Source of the DNA: Macrotis lagotis
Taxonomy: Eukaryota; Chordata; Mammalia; Peramelemorphia; Peramelidae
Assembly: GCF_037893015.1 (NCBI RefSeq)
Contig: NC_133661.1
Coordinates: 189,547,991-189,611,990, forward strand
Reading direction: 5' to 3'
DNA length: 64,000 bases
Below, piece by piece: positions 1-11,647 of the stretch; the stretch's first letter is position 1, and the number at the start of each line of letters is the position of its first letter. The position numbers were made by a program, and so were the translations under genes. The notes beneath the pieces are model-generated. The model was not told where the DNA came from and did no database searches. It worked only from the letters and a program-made list of their open reading frames with translations.

Positions 1-700
1 AATGTAGGTATAAGCCTAGCTTATGCCAAACTCTTCTCAAGTTTTCTCAGGGATTTTTGTTAAATAGCTAATTCTATTCACAAAAGCTTGGTTCTTTGTG
101 GTCACCAAACATTAGGTTACAATGGTCATTTACTATTGTGGTTTGCATGCTTAATTTATTCCACTCATCCAACAATCTATTTCTTAACCAATATTAGATA
201 ATTTTGATGATTACCTCTTTATAATATAGTTTGAAATTTAGAATTGCTGTTTTTCTTTCCTTAACATGTTTTAATTTGATTGCCTTGAAAATCTTATCTT
301 TTTTTTCCTTTCACAAAACTTTTCTTCTTATAATTTCTAGCTTTATAATCTAATTCTTTAGTAGCATGGTATGGCACTAAATGAGTGAATTTAGTTGAAG
401 AATGATCATTTTTCTTATATTGGCTCAATCTAACCATGAAAAATTAGAATTTCTTTAATTGTTTAGATCTGTATTTATTTGTGAGAAAATTATTTTTGTG
501 ATTGTGTTCCAAAAGGGAGACTTTTGGCAAGTAGGATTCCAAGTACTCTTTCCCATAATTTTATTTGGAATTTCTCTTCTACCTATTCTTGCTGGGTTCC
601 ATTCATAATATATAGAAATGCTGTTAATTTTTGTTGGTTTACTTTATATCCTGCATCTTTGTTTAAATTCTTAATTGTTGCCTTTCTGACAAGTTTACAG
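1..700 (-). mobile_element. Old L1 LINE fragment (ORF2 part)
   Basis: Read on the minus strand, this matches the C-terminal half of L1 ORF2 in order. The plus strand shows the usual reverse-complement landmarks: a stretch describing a two-part site (CCACTCATCC...CTATTTCTTAACC) near 160-195, then TTATAATATAGTTTGA near 220, then TATATCCTGCATCTTTG near 645. The same order of landmarks recurs in the better preserved L1 copies at 29-30 kb and 45-46 kb. It is heavily diverged and no long reading frame survives. Both ends are approximate, and the left end is cut by the window. Confidence 0.55.
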
Positions 701-2509
701 ATACTCTTAACATCAGTGACTTGAGAGCTCCCAAAACTACAGATGCTGCTTCTGTCCTCATCTCTTAATCTCAATGAAAGTGTTTCATCCATGCCAATTT
801 CTTATTCCAGATTCACATATCTCTATATTTCCCTTTCTTGTTTTAGACTGGAAGAATATCTCACTCTTACCTTTTATTGACTCTGCCATTCTAAAATTTG
901 ATTTGAGGTGCTATTTTAAAGTTGGGAGGAATGTTGGGTGAGCTTATCTGTGTGATTTTATTTTAAGCTGATGTTTTTCCTTAGGTTTGCTAGTATAGCC
1001 TCACTGCTTCATTGCTGGTAGTGAGGTTGGGAAGGTGTTAACTGAGCTCAGAATTAATACATGTCAGTTCATTGTTTTTATCCTTCTTTGGGGTATTCAT
1101 GGATATAGCTTAAGTAACCTTATCTATGGTGTCAATAATTTCTCTTTTGAAGAGGTTTAGGAGGAAATGATAATCAGAAAAATTGTCTAGTCCTCCCTTT
1201 TCTTGTTCATATGACTCAGAATTTTCCTTCATTCTTTGAGTTTGGGGATGATCTTTAAGTCATTTTTTTTACTTTTGGTTATCTACATTTTTTCCCTCCT
1301 CATTCAGTCATTTGCTGAATCTTATCTTAAAATTTTGTTTACAACTACTGCCATCTGAGTACAAGCCTTTGCAACTTGACAAATTTTAATAACCTCCTAC
1401 AAAATCCTCCTTATTTGACATTCTTCCCCTTATATTTTTTTAGTTATGCCACTATTAAAAGTTTTTCTTATCTCTCAATCTTGTAATGTCATTTATCTAC
1501 TTGGAAATATACAGTGGCATCCTACAGTTTCAAAATAAAGCTCAAATTCTTTGATAAAACATTCAAGGCTCTTCACAACCTGACACTACCATAGCTTTCT
1601 AATCTTATCATTTTAATCTCACCTCAGATAAAATATGTATAGAGAGTAGCCTAGGACCCTGAACCAAAGATCTTTTGGAATAATAATGTCTCACAGGGTG
1701 ACTAAATGTTCTTGCTTCCTTTCAAAACTTTGTGGTCATGATTGAGGGAATAAATCATTGTGGAAAACAGAGCTATTTTTCTTATCCTCACAAAAATACA
1801 GTTGATCAACTGTCACTCAAATACAGGCAACAAGAATCCTTGAAGCAGTAGCATCCTGTGACCACAGGTCCTATTTCCAGCACAATCAGTTGAAGTTATC
1901 ATTCAGGGTCACAGTTTCAATACAAAATGAATCTTTGCCACCTAACTGTAGTCTATGGGCTAACTAACTTAACTGAAACAGCAAGGTTCCCTGAGGGTTT
2001 TAAAGAAAATGTAATGTGCCAAGTAAATGAAACTACCACTAACACCTTTATCACCATCTGTCCTAAATATTGATGAGGACAGTCCTGTATTCAAGAGCCT
2101 TTGGCTTAAACAGAAATGCTTTCCAAACAATGTTTTGGAAAAACAAACATTATTGAGATGCAGCTTAATAACTTGTTCTTCAGACTCTACTACATCTATA
2201 GCAACTAAAGTGCCAGAAAAGAATGTTCATTCTATCTAAGTCTTTGTCACTGTTTCAACATCACAAAATGATATGACTTTATCAGTCAGAAATGATAGTA
2301 AAGAAAAGGCATTGCACTCTGTTTTGCCACTGTTTCTAAAGGGTCAAGAAATTTTTCCATTTGATTTGGAGTTGTTGTTTCCCATTTAAGAATGTAAAGT
2401 CCTTTTTAGAGCAAGAACTATCTTACATTCTAATTGTAACCCCAGCCATTTTCATAAGGCTTTTCATGTAGTAAATGCTCCATAAAAACTTTCTTTAATT
2501 TTAATATTT
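701..2509. other. Intergenic stretch without a recognised gene
   Basis: AT-rich, with only short chance reading frames. Around 1,490-1,630 there is a stretch (…ATTCAAGGCTCTTCACAACC…) that resembles an ancient interspersed repeat common in mammals, but I cannot name the family. I see nothing else supportable. Confidence 0.4.
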
Positions 2510-2643
2510 GAGGCCATGGGCTCAAAAATAACTTGCCCAAGGCTACACAGCTAGGCAATTATTAAGTGTCTGAGGTCAGACTTGAACTTTAGTCCTCCTG
2601 ACTCCAGGGCTGGTGCTCTATCCACTGCACTACCTAGGTGCCC
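2510..2643 (-). mobile_element. WSINE1-like tRNA-headed SINE
   Basis: The reverse complement of the marsupial SINE body is clear: CACACAGCTAGGCAATTATTA at its centre, then CTCCTGACTCCAGGGC and TGGTGCTCTATCCACTG. The tRNA-like head is at the right and the A-rich tail at the left, so it lies on the minus strand. It is moderately diverged. Confidence 0.75.
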
Positions 2644-3540
2644 ATCCCTACAAGCTTTTAGCCATTCATTTATTTCCATTTTTAATGCTATATAGATCTG
2701 TCTATGTTACTGAGTTAGAATTAAAAATCACTAATGAAATCAACTCAGTATCATAGCAAAGTCAATAAAAAATTATTGACGTATTGTTTTTATATTCTTG
2801 GCTTGTAATGATTAAAACTAAAGCAGTCCCTACTGTACATGCACTTGCAATATATTAGAGATGTAGAAGAAAGCAAGCTATATACTGTACACACAATTAA
2901 ATGCTACAAAAAGCAGAGCAGGATAAAGTGAAACAGAATCAGATAATATATTATAAAGAATCTTATGGGTGGAAACTTACTTGCAGCTGAGTGCAATAAG
3001 GAAGACGTCAGCTATTGACAGAATATATAGTTTTCAACAGATGGTAATATGGAAGGTGTGTGTTCTAGGCATATATTACAAAAATTGATATTTCATTTAG
3101 TCCCATAGCTGATGGTCAGGAGCTTTAAAAATATTGCTTACTTGGGGATTTCCTTGCTGGATTGAGTTGTTTTTTATTTAAATTTAAAAAGAAGTACAGT
3201 GCTAGATGGTGCTCTGAGTTTAGGAAGACTCAGTTCACTAAGAGGTCCCATAGGAACATAGCATGTGATGCTTCTTCATTAATCTGGTCTATACTTCCTC
3301 CTGCACTGAATATATGTCAGAGAGATAGTGATCATCTTACATGAATCTCAGTCTCCACTTAGCATGCATATAGCCCTTTTATTGCTTCTTTTGTCATATC
3401 CAAATAGGGAGAAGAGAATCTGCCATTACCTAAGAATTTTTTTGTCCTGGAGAACTCATGTGTATGGTAAACCATCTACTTTATCTTTTGACCTTCTCAA
3501 ATTCATTAAACAAGTTAAGAATATTGCTACTTGTAGCTAT
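2644..3540. other. Intergenic stretch, no gene seen
   Basis: No long reading frame and no recognisable gene motif. The part from about 2,790 to 3,080 has the loose texture of an old interspersed repeat, which I cannot name. Confidence 0.35.
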
Positions 3541-3664
3541 ATGTGTACACATGCATATACATATATATATATATATATGCACATGGACACATATACATAT
3601 ATATATATACGTGCACACATATACATTTATATACATATATGTATATACATATATGTATATACCG
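3541..3664. repeat. (TA)n/(CATATA)n microsatellite
   Basis: Irregular TATATA/ACACATATA tract. It generates three overlapping low-complexity reading frames of Ile, Tyr and His, which are not genes. Confidence 0.9.
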
Positions 3665-4702
3665 TGTACTTGCCTTTATTCTGAGTCTTTCTACCATTCC
3701 TGATATGTTTCTTTTCCTATTTCAGCCTTGGGAATAAAGCCTTCTCTTCATTTATGACATTCTAAAGTTTTTGTCTTTTACTTCTTTAGAGTCCAAAAGG
3801 TATCTTGCTGTGTTTTTGATTTATACTGCATGTCAGAGGCTTCTAACTCTCAAATGTTTGGTGATCCTTATCGAAGTAGAGAATTAGATGGCCAAAAGAA
3901 TGTGATCTGACAGAAAAACAAGGACAAAAAGGAAAGGAAGTTAAGGGAAGAGTGAAAAGCATTGGCTATTTACCAAACAGAGAATCGGCTTTAAAAAAAA
4001 TAAAAGGAAGAATTGTGCTTGAATCTGTAAATCAAGAGAAATATAGAGTCTAGGATCTATTCTACTTTTCTTTGTTATCTTTCCTTTGTTGCTTTCAAAA
4101 GCTGTAATTCCTTTTGGGAGGGTGGAAAGTTTTTCTTGGAATGATTAAATGATATATTTGAGATTACATTTGATAGTTCATTGATAGACATTAATTGATT
4201 GGAACCTACCTTAATTCTACTTTGACAAGAGATCCTTTTGCAGGGTTGTGCTGAAATCTACTCTAATGGCTTCTGAGAGTCTACTACTACATTTTACTTT
4301 TTGGCTAAACTTTTAGGGTGAGGGGTTACACCTTAGATATCAAAAATTCATCAAAATAGGCCTTGATTTATTGTGTTGTTAATTCTAAGACCTAACAATA
4401 CACATTAAGCATATGTATGTATATATGTATGTAGGAATGCACACATTTATTTGTATTTGTATTTTTGTGTGCATGCATATGTATAATTTATTTGGAAAAC
4501 TTTGAGATATATTTGCCAGCACACTCCTGGTTCAATGTTATTTAATCATTATCTTTCCCAGTTAATTATTATATCAGTCACTCCTAAAGGGTTTTTTAAA
4601 AATGAATAATTCCTTTCCTAAGGAAGCAGTGAAAGAGATGAAGGGGTGTTTTTTTTTAGGTTCCTTAAAATCAGGAATCTTTTTCTCGTCTGTTTCTATT
4701 TT

Positions 4703-4856
4703 ATTTTCTTTTGTTTTTGTTTTTGCAAAACAATGAGGTTAAGTATCATTCCCAAGTCACTTAGCTAAGTAAGTAGTACCTGAAGCTCAATTTGAGCTCT
4801 GGTCCTCCGAACTCCAGGGTTGGTTCTCTATCCCCTACTCTGCCTAGCAGCCCCCA
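4703..4856 (-). mobile_element. WSINE1-like SINE (first of an adjacent pair)
   Basis: Diverged minus-strand SINE: GCAAAACAATGAGGTTAAG at the tail side, GGTCCTCCGAACTCCAGGG and TTCTCTATCCCCTACTCTGC at the head side. It is flanked by the repeat TTTCTATTTT at 4,693-4,702 and 4,857-4,866, which I read as its target-site duplication. A second SINE sits in the right-hand copy of that duplication. Confidence 0.7.
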
Positions 4857-4869
4857 TTTCTATTTTCTT

Positions 4870-4996
4870 TTTGTTTAATTTTTTTAATCTAAGGCAATTG
4901 GGTTAAGTGACTTGTCCAAAGTCAAAAAGGTCACATTTGAACTCAGGTTCTGATTCCAGGGCCAATGTTCTATCCACTATGCCATCTAGCCACCCA
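4870..4996 (-). mobile_element. WSINE1-like SINE (second of an adjacent pair)
   Basis: Minus-strand SINE recognised from CTAAGGCAATTGGGTTAAGTG and GATTCCAGGGCCAATGTTC, with the head at CTATCCACTATGCCATCTAG. It is flanked by an 11-bp direct repeat TCTATTTTCTT at 4,859-4,869 and 4,997-5,007. The left copy overlaps the right-hand target duplication of the preceding SINE. Confidence 0.7.
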
Positions 4997-5007
4997 TCTA
5001 TTTTCTT

Positions 5008-6809
5008 ATATCCAGAGAAATATGGATAAATGAGAGTGTTGGTCAAGCAACATAGAGTAGAGTCTGTATGTTGAAGAATCAAAAGAGATCATAGAGATCA
5101 TTTTGCCCAAGTTTTTTTTTATTCATTTTAAATATTCTAATAACATCTCTATGCAAAGAATTAAGGTTAGTAAAGTCCTTTTTCTTCTCCCAATAAGCTT
5201 TTGGCGGGGGAGGGGGGTAAATAATGAAGGTTTTCTTATCAAAATGTAAAATAGGGAAATTGGAACCCTGAGACATTGAGATACAGCTTATGAGTTAGCT
5301 AGGAAAGACAGAGGTAGCTTTTAGTCTTAGTCCTAAATGCAACTCCTGACCTAAATTCCCTACTTCATTCTGGCTCCAGGATCTGAGGAGATCAGTCTCG
5401 TAGAGCATAAGTACTTTGTCAAAATTCACAGTTTGTGGCAAAGTTGGAATTCTCTAATATGCTGAATTGGCAACCAGTGGTCTTTCTAGTTTACTAAACT
5501 TGTATGAAGTTCTCATTACCTGGTAGCTGCTGTATTAAAATGTTTTTCAAGTTTTTTAAAAAAATTAATAAATTGTTAAAGCAAAACAAATTTTTACCCC
5601 AAGCATTTCTTGTGTCTCTTCTTGTTAATTTTTTTAAAATCTTATAAGTGTGAATACAGACAGAAAATTTGCAATTAGTTAGACTAATGAGGACAAGGAA
5701 AGTCAGATAAGACAAAAAAAAATTCTGAATTAAATAATTTTTAAAAGAAAATGTAATACTATTCCTTTCAAATATAGAAAAAAATAAACTAAAGGGCTAA
5801 AAATATTGTTAGGTTTTGTAAACCAGAATTTTAGGAATATTTAAAAGGAATAAATTTGAATTATTTATAATATCTATATTTAGACATCATTAGAAAAAAA
5901 CAGCAAAAGCTTGACAAATATTATTCAAAACTTATTTTCTCCAAATATATATGTGATTCATTCAATATAAAATGCCAATAAATCTAATTAGATTTGCTTT
6001 ATTTTCATTTAAAGGAAAAAATGTTTTTAGGAAAGGAAAAATTATCATTTTTTAAAATCATTCCCATAAAGTTTATTTATTTTCCTTGTTTTTGTCCAAA
6101 CCTCTTCTTATAGAATTTTAATGATTATATCTTTCCTTCTTCTGGTTCTGCCTTTCTCATTGTGTTATTTCATAGAGTTTTTTTTTTTAATTGTATTGTT
6201 GAATTCTAGGTCATGAATGTGCCAAAATTTATTTAATTACTGTGGCTACTGACATTAATTTTCCTCACAATTACCTTCTTTTTTTGTAATAACAGATAAT
6301 GTCAATTTAGACAGAAAACTCTTTTTTTAATTAGATGAAAATCTCAGAATATTATTAACATTGTGGAAAAATGGTTGCTTGCTGAGTATCTTAAAATTGA
6401 TCTGCAGAATGATTTAATTATTTTGAAATTTCATCATCATAGGTTATTAATAATTGTTCCACTATTCCCTCACTGTTGCATTTTACAGATTTTTGCAATT
6501 TTTAGAAATTTGATAAATATGCAGTTTTTAAATATTATTTTTGCATATTGAATTCATGTACTGATATGTCACTCCTTCTTATTCATCTAGAAAGGCTTCC
6601 CATGGAATGAAGATTTTTAAAAAATAATTGTGTAAAGCTAATTCATAAACTACCACTATTTTCCACATTTCACTTCCTTCAGTCTACCCTGGATGGAATG
6701 AGGGAGATATATATTCTCATCTTTTTCATACATGAAATATTTGCAAGATTACATTTCCTTTCTTGTTATCTTCTTTTTTTACTTTACAGTTCTTGTGAAT
6801 GTTGTTTTT
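5008..6809. other. AT-rich intergenic stretch
   Basis: Only short chance frames are present (all 73 codons or less) and I see no gene motif. Poly-A and poly-T runs are common. Parts of 6,060-6,800 may be very old L1 3' sequence, but I cannot prove it. Confidence 0.35.
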
Positions 6810-7440
6810 ATGTCTTTGCTTACTTTGCTCTGCATCAGTAGATAAATCTTTCCATTTATCTTTGAATCCCTATCTCTCATTTTCTAAAGTACTCTAGTAT
6901 TCTATCCATAATGTTTAAGAATTTTCCACTTAATGAACTGCCATTTTAGTGCCAGTACTTTGCCAAGCTAAATATTTTATATACGAAAGTTTAAATAAAG
7001 ATTTGATTTCTTCATTTTTCTTTTTTTGCCCCCTTACTTTTTTCATATATCTATCTATTAGTAAAATTTTTGCATCAATAGATATGGACATATTTGTTTT
7101 TCTTCATAATTCTAAAATTCCAAATAAGGTTCCAGAATGTTGTGTACAATTTATAAACATCTCAACAGTATACCAGGAAACCATTATAATGTATTCCTAA
7201 AGAGCCTCTAAAATGGAATCTTTCCAGGTTTTTTGGTATCCATTCCAATGACTGAATGCTCAGAAACACTTTTACCTTAATTTTTTGATGCATTTTGGTT
7301 GTTATTAGTGATTTATAACATTTTTAATTTAATTATTAATAGTTTGCAAAACTTTTCCGACCTTACAATTTATAGCCTTTAACAAACGATCTATTGGGAA
7401 ATGAATTTCAGTCTTACATTTTTGGAAATGCTAACACATC
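6810..7440 (-). mobile_element. Very old L1 3'-end remnant (tentative)
   Basis: The order of landmarks follows the L1 3' UTR seen at 34.8-35.5 kb and 42.7-43.3 kb: TTGCTCTGCATCAGTAG, a block like a two-step site, ATATGGACATATTTG, and a stretch near 7,140 corresponding to TGTACAATTTATAAACATCTC. Divergence is high, so this is a weak call. Confidence 0.35.
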
Positions 7441-8191
7441 ATATATTTAAAATTAACCTCTTGATGTTTATCTAATTATATCTTTTTATATTTAATAGGT
7501 TTTCCATCAATAAAATATTGATTGCTTTTGTTTCCTATTTGTAACTTTGGTTTTTAGGTCATTCAGATTTATTTTTATAATTACATCCAATTTGATTTGT
7601 GACATTTCCTGATTAGTTTTGATGTTGCCTTATCAAACTATTAAAAGTAGCTAGAAAAATAAGACTTCATGTGATTTTCCTTAAGATTTAACTTTTTCAA
7701 TTATACATAGGATTTTTGAAGCATTTCAGAAAGCAGGAAAGAATAAAACTAAATAATTTCGATTAAAGGACAACTTGATAATGTGACAATATTTGTATTG
7801 ACTGAATAAGCATCTCTCCTTCTTAAGGTAATTTAAAAACTTTTTCATTTTGAGGCGGGGAGGCCAGAGGGATGAACAGAGAAACATGGTGATTCTATAC
7901 CATTGTGGGTCTTTTTATTACAGATTTGGCTCCATTACTTCTTTCTACTGTGCTCTATTAATCGAAGAGCCTAAATAGTATTTTAAGTGAAACATTACTC
8001 CTCTCAAACATAATTTGTATTAATTTGATTATAAAATTATTTTTATGATTAATCCACATTTAATTTCAACCTTTCCCTGTGAAACTCTTGCACACTGCGA
8101 ATGAGAATAATATGATTCCATTAGCACAATATGATCATGTGAAAGATTACCAGATAGGGGTTCAGGGAATAATGATTAATACTCCTTTCAA

Positions 8192-8448
8192 GTAATCATT
8201 TGGCACAATGCATAGAGTGCTGAACCTAAAGTCAGGAAGACTCATCTTCCAGAGTTCAAATTTGGTCTTAGAAAAATTTTACGTTAGCTGTATGATCCTA
8301 GGCAAGTCACTGAACTATGTTTGCTTTAGTTTCCTAATCAGTAAAAACAACTGGAGAAGGAATGGAAAATCACTCCAGTATCCTTGCTAAGAAAAATCAA
8401 AAGGAGTCAAAATATAGGGTCACATTTGAAAATGACTAAACAACAAGT
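8192..8448 (+). mobile_element. Mar1-type CORE-SINE, with target-site duplication
   Basis: Nearly full-length marsupial Mar1-type SINE. It has the head GCACAATGCATAGAGTGC, the motif GTCAGGAAGACTCATCTTCC, then TAGGCAAGTCACTGAAC, GAGAAGGAATGGAAAATCAC and a 3' end AATGACTAAACAACAA. The 10-bp direct repeat CTCCTTTCAA lies at 8,182-8,191 and 8,449-8,458 and fits a target-site duplication. The weak reading frame inside it has no meaning. Confidence 0.8.
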
Positions 8449-8870
8449 CTCCTTTCAATTCTAAAATTTTGTAATTTCAATTCTACTTTTCCAAAAGCAC
8501 CCAACCAAAAAAACCAATCTTTATATCTATATATTACATGTAAATTCTTTCATAATGAATAAACATTATATAATATTTTCTCTTAGATGTTATCTACAAG
8601 GTCCAAATCATGGGCATTTCTTTTTAAATATGTAGTTAAACTATGTAGAGAAGAGTGTGGGATCCACTTGGAAAGGTGGTTCCACAAAGGGCAAGCACTG
8701 TCCTTGTATTTGGCTCCAAATGAAGCTGAATAAATGTCTTTTTTGTTTTTTTTCCTTCCTTGACCCAAAGTCTTCCAAAAATCTTCTAAAATCTTCCAAA
8801 GAAGATTTGCAATTCTGTCAAGAGACAAATAAGGGAATTATGATGGGAACCCACAGTTTTGCTTTTCTCA

Positions 8871-8888
8871 GAGAGAGAGAGAGAGAGG
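8871..8888. repeat. (GA)n microsatellite
   Basis: Short pure GA run. Confidence 0.8.
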
Positions 8889-9394
8889 GTATACCAGAAT
8901 AGAATTGTATCTATTTACTCCTTAAAGTATTAGTCTAGGTAATATGATCAGGTTTCACCTAATATTCGATACCTTTGTCATTTTTGGGGAGAAGGATGAC
9001 TCTAAACTCTATATTCAAAGCTTCATCACATAATCCCTACTCCACAATGAACATAAAGAGCAAATAGCAAAGAAGCCTATTTATCCAGTTCATTGCAATG
9101 CAGAAATCAGAGAAGAAAATAGGAAAATATAAATCAGACAATACAGAGGATAAGAGATTACTTACTTGGAGCAAGAGAACTGAGCTCAACTAAGACAGTG
9201 TCCAAGATAGCACCTACAGGGGAAACCCTCTGGTGTCTCTAGTGTACCAAGTTAGAACAGAGAAATGATCTAGAACATTTTTTTCCCTTCATGTCTTCCC
9301 AAGCTTTTCCATCAGTGGTCTGAAGTGGACATGAACTCTTTCATCTCTTGAAGCAGGAATCTCACTTGAGGATCATTAGAAGACTGTCACATAC
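8889..9394. other. Intergenic stretch, nothing recognised
   Basis: No reading frame of note and no repeat that I can name. Confidence 0.35.
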
Positions 9395-10245
9395 GGAGGA
9401 TTTCTAGGTCACAGTGTATGTATAGTTCATAGACCTTTGGGCTTAGTTGTAAATTGCTCTCCGTAATAGTTAGATCAGTTTATAACTCAATCAATAGCAA
9501 TTAGTGTCCCACTTTTTCCATATCTCCTCCAACATTTGTCAGTTTACTTTTTGTCATTAACCAATCTTATAGGTATGAGGTGTTCCTCAGAGTTGTTTTA
9601 ATTTGCATTTCATAGTTATTTGGAGGACTTTTCATATGACTATAGATAACCTTGATATCTGAAAAGTACTGAATAAAATTGACAATTTATTATTGAGGAA
9701 TGACTTGTTATTAAACATTTGACTCAGTTCCCAATATATTTTTTAAAATGCAGTCTTTAGTGGAGAAAGTTATTGTAAAGTTTTTCTGCTTTCCTTTAAA
9801 TTGTGTCTGCATTGATTTCTTTAAATTTTATTTATTTAAGGCAATGGAGTTAAGAGTGAATTGCTAAGGTCACGCAGCTAGGCAATTATTAAGTGTCTGA
9901 GGCCAGGTTTGAATGCATTCCTCCTGACTCCAAGGCCATGTGCTCTATCTAACTCAACTGTCCCAGCATTGATTTTGATTGTGCAAAAGCACCCTTAATG
10001 TTAATGAAGTCAAAATTATTCATTTTAGAGTCTGTAATGCTCTTATTCTCTTCTTTAGTCATAAATTCTTCCATTACTTATAAATTCAAGAACTACTCTA
10101 TGCCATTCTTCCCAAATTTGCTGAAGACAATACCCTTTATATGTAAATCATATATCTATTTTGTTGAATTAGATTTCTTAATGCGAAGGAAATCCTTCTC
10201 AAATCACAATATCAACAATCCTTCTTTGAAATCCAAGTCTGAGTT
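9395..10245 (-). mobile_element. L1 LINE 3'-end fragment, split by a SINE
   Basis: Minus-strand L1 3' UTR plus the end of ORF2. Landmarks on the plus strand are TTTGGGCTTAGTTGTAAATTG, CCATATCTCCTCCAACATTTG, TTTTAATTTGCATTTCATAG and, after the inserted SINE, GATTGTGCAAAAGC. These occur in the same order in the L1 copies at 43.1-43.6 kb and 44.4-44.9 kb. No coding potential is left. Confidence 0.65.
9819..9965 (-). mobile_element. WSINE1-like SINE inserted in an L1
   Basis: Minus-strand SINE (AAGGCAATGGAGTTAAGAG, CACGCAGCTAGGCAATTATT, CTCCTGACTCCAAGGCC). It interrupts the L1 fragment and is bounded by the 10-bp repeat GCATTGATTT at 9,809-9,818 and 9,966-9,975. This shows that it inserted after the L1. 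Confidence 0.8.
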
Positions 10246-11500
10246 ATGATCATACTAGTTGTTACTTCAGATTAATGAAACTGATCTCAGATTTGTCAAC
10301 TTGACCTCAGAAAAACACAGCAATGCAGGATAAAGGGAGATGTAAGATAAAAGGAAACAGAAGAGATGTGTAGAATATATATCTACCCTCTAATTAAATA
10401 AAATATTTAAATTTATATAAGGTCAATTTAAACTATCAGTGAAATCTAAGGAATTGGTTAAGTTAGTGTAATTGTTATGCTATTTTTAGCAACATGGCTA
10501 AATCTGTAATTTTCAATTGATGTTTTTGAGTCAAATCAGTCTTTAAAAAGGGAAGCTTTGTGGTACCAGTGGATGTAGACATGATTAAAAAGCTGAGATA
10601 TGGTCGAACTTGCTTTACAGATGCTTAGGGACAAATACCTATGTCAAAATACCTATGGTGATTGCAAGTACCTTTGGAAGCTAAAGATATAGTTTGATCC
10701 ATTAAAGGATTGATTGAATGTTCTCAATCATCACAAATACTGCTTTAATTATGTTTTAGAATTCAATTAATGAAATAAGTTAGCTATTACTTTGTCATTT
10801 TTCAGGTACAGTACAAGAAACATAATTTTGGAACATTAAGACTTGCTCTATTTGAGTTCAGTGACAAACAGGTAAGAGCAAAAGGTGGAGGTTAAAGGGA
10901 AACAAACATCTTTGATACAAGGAAATATTTTTAACATTGTAAATAGTCAACTGGTAGAAAAGGATTTTCCTTTACTAGTAATATTCAAGTGAAAGCTCCA
11001 TTTCCCTTGGTGATACTGTTGAACTGTTTCCTCTTCAATTATAGTTTGGACAAGCTTTTGAAGTTCCTTCCAAATCTGGCAGTCTGATTTTGTTTATGAG
11101 TTTGAATAGGATTTATGATAAATCATAACATTTTGATTGCTATTTAGAATTCTGTTATAAATGCTTCAACAGGATAGCAACATTTCAGGTATAACTAAGC
11201 TGAGAAATCCTTTTAAAAATCAGCCAGATAAATGTCAGCGTTTGGAGAAAATAACACATTTTTAATTTTTCTAATGCATATATTCACCTAAAGTTCTTTA
11301 TGTATTCTCTGATGTTTGATTTAACCTTACTTTTTGATGTGCTCTTAAAATTACAGTGTTTAAATCACAGGACACAATAGAGGTGATCAAAGCCACTTAT
11401 CTCATTTTATAGTGTTTTTAATCATAATATTGATTATATCTTAGAAAGTTAGGTGTTAATAGACACATTTTTGAAATTTTATATATTTGTGAGTTTGTGT
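10246..11500. other. Upstream region of the olfactory receptor gene
   Basis: No reading frame or repeat that I can name. A 5' non-coding exon and promoter of the downstream olfactory receptor gene could lie here or further left, since such genes usually have one or more untranslated leader exons. I cannot place one from sequence alone. Confidence 0.3.
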
Positions 11501-11503
11501 GTA

Positions 11504-11522
11504 TACACACACACACACACAC
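11504..11522. repeat. (CA)n microsatellite
   Basis: Short AC run about 125 bases upstream of the olfactory receptor start codon. Confidence 0.8.
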
Positions 11523-11610
11523 GTATAAAGACACATTTACATTTAATATGTGGAAAAATATCTTTCTGGGAACCAAAGATTTCCACTTAAGGTATCTTTT
11601 CCAGTCTTAT

Positions 11611-11634
11611 AACTTCTTGTCCCATTCTTTCTAG
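11611..11634 (+). promoter_or_regulatory. Splice acceptor of the OR coding exon
   Basis: A pyrimidine-rich tract (CTTCTTGTCCCATTCTTTCT) runs straight into AG at 11,633-11,634, 13 bases before the first ATG. Mammalian olfactory receptor genes typically carry the whole reading frame in one exon whose acceptor lies just upstream of the start. The placement fits that layout but is not proven. Confidence 0.55.
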
Positions 11635-11647
11635 AAGACTGGAATAC

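Noticed and set aside
3328-3737. Overlapping plus-strand frames rich in Tyr, Ile and His
   Set aside because: Produced by the TATA/CATA microsatellite; low complexity only.
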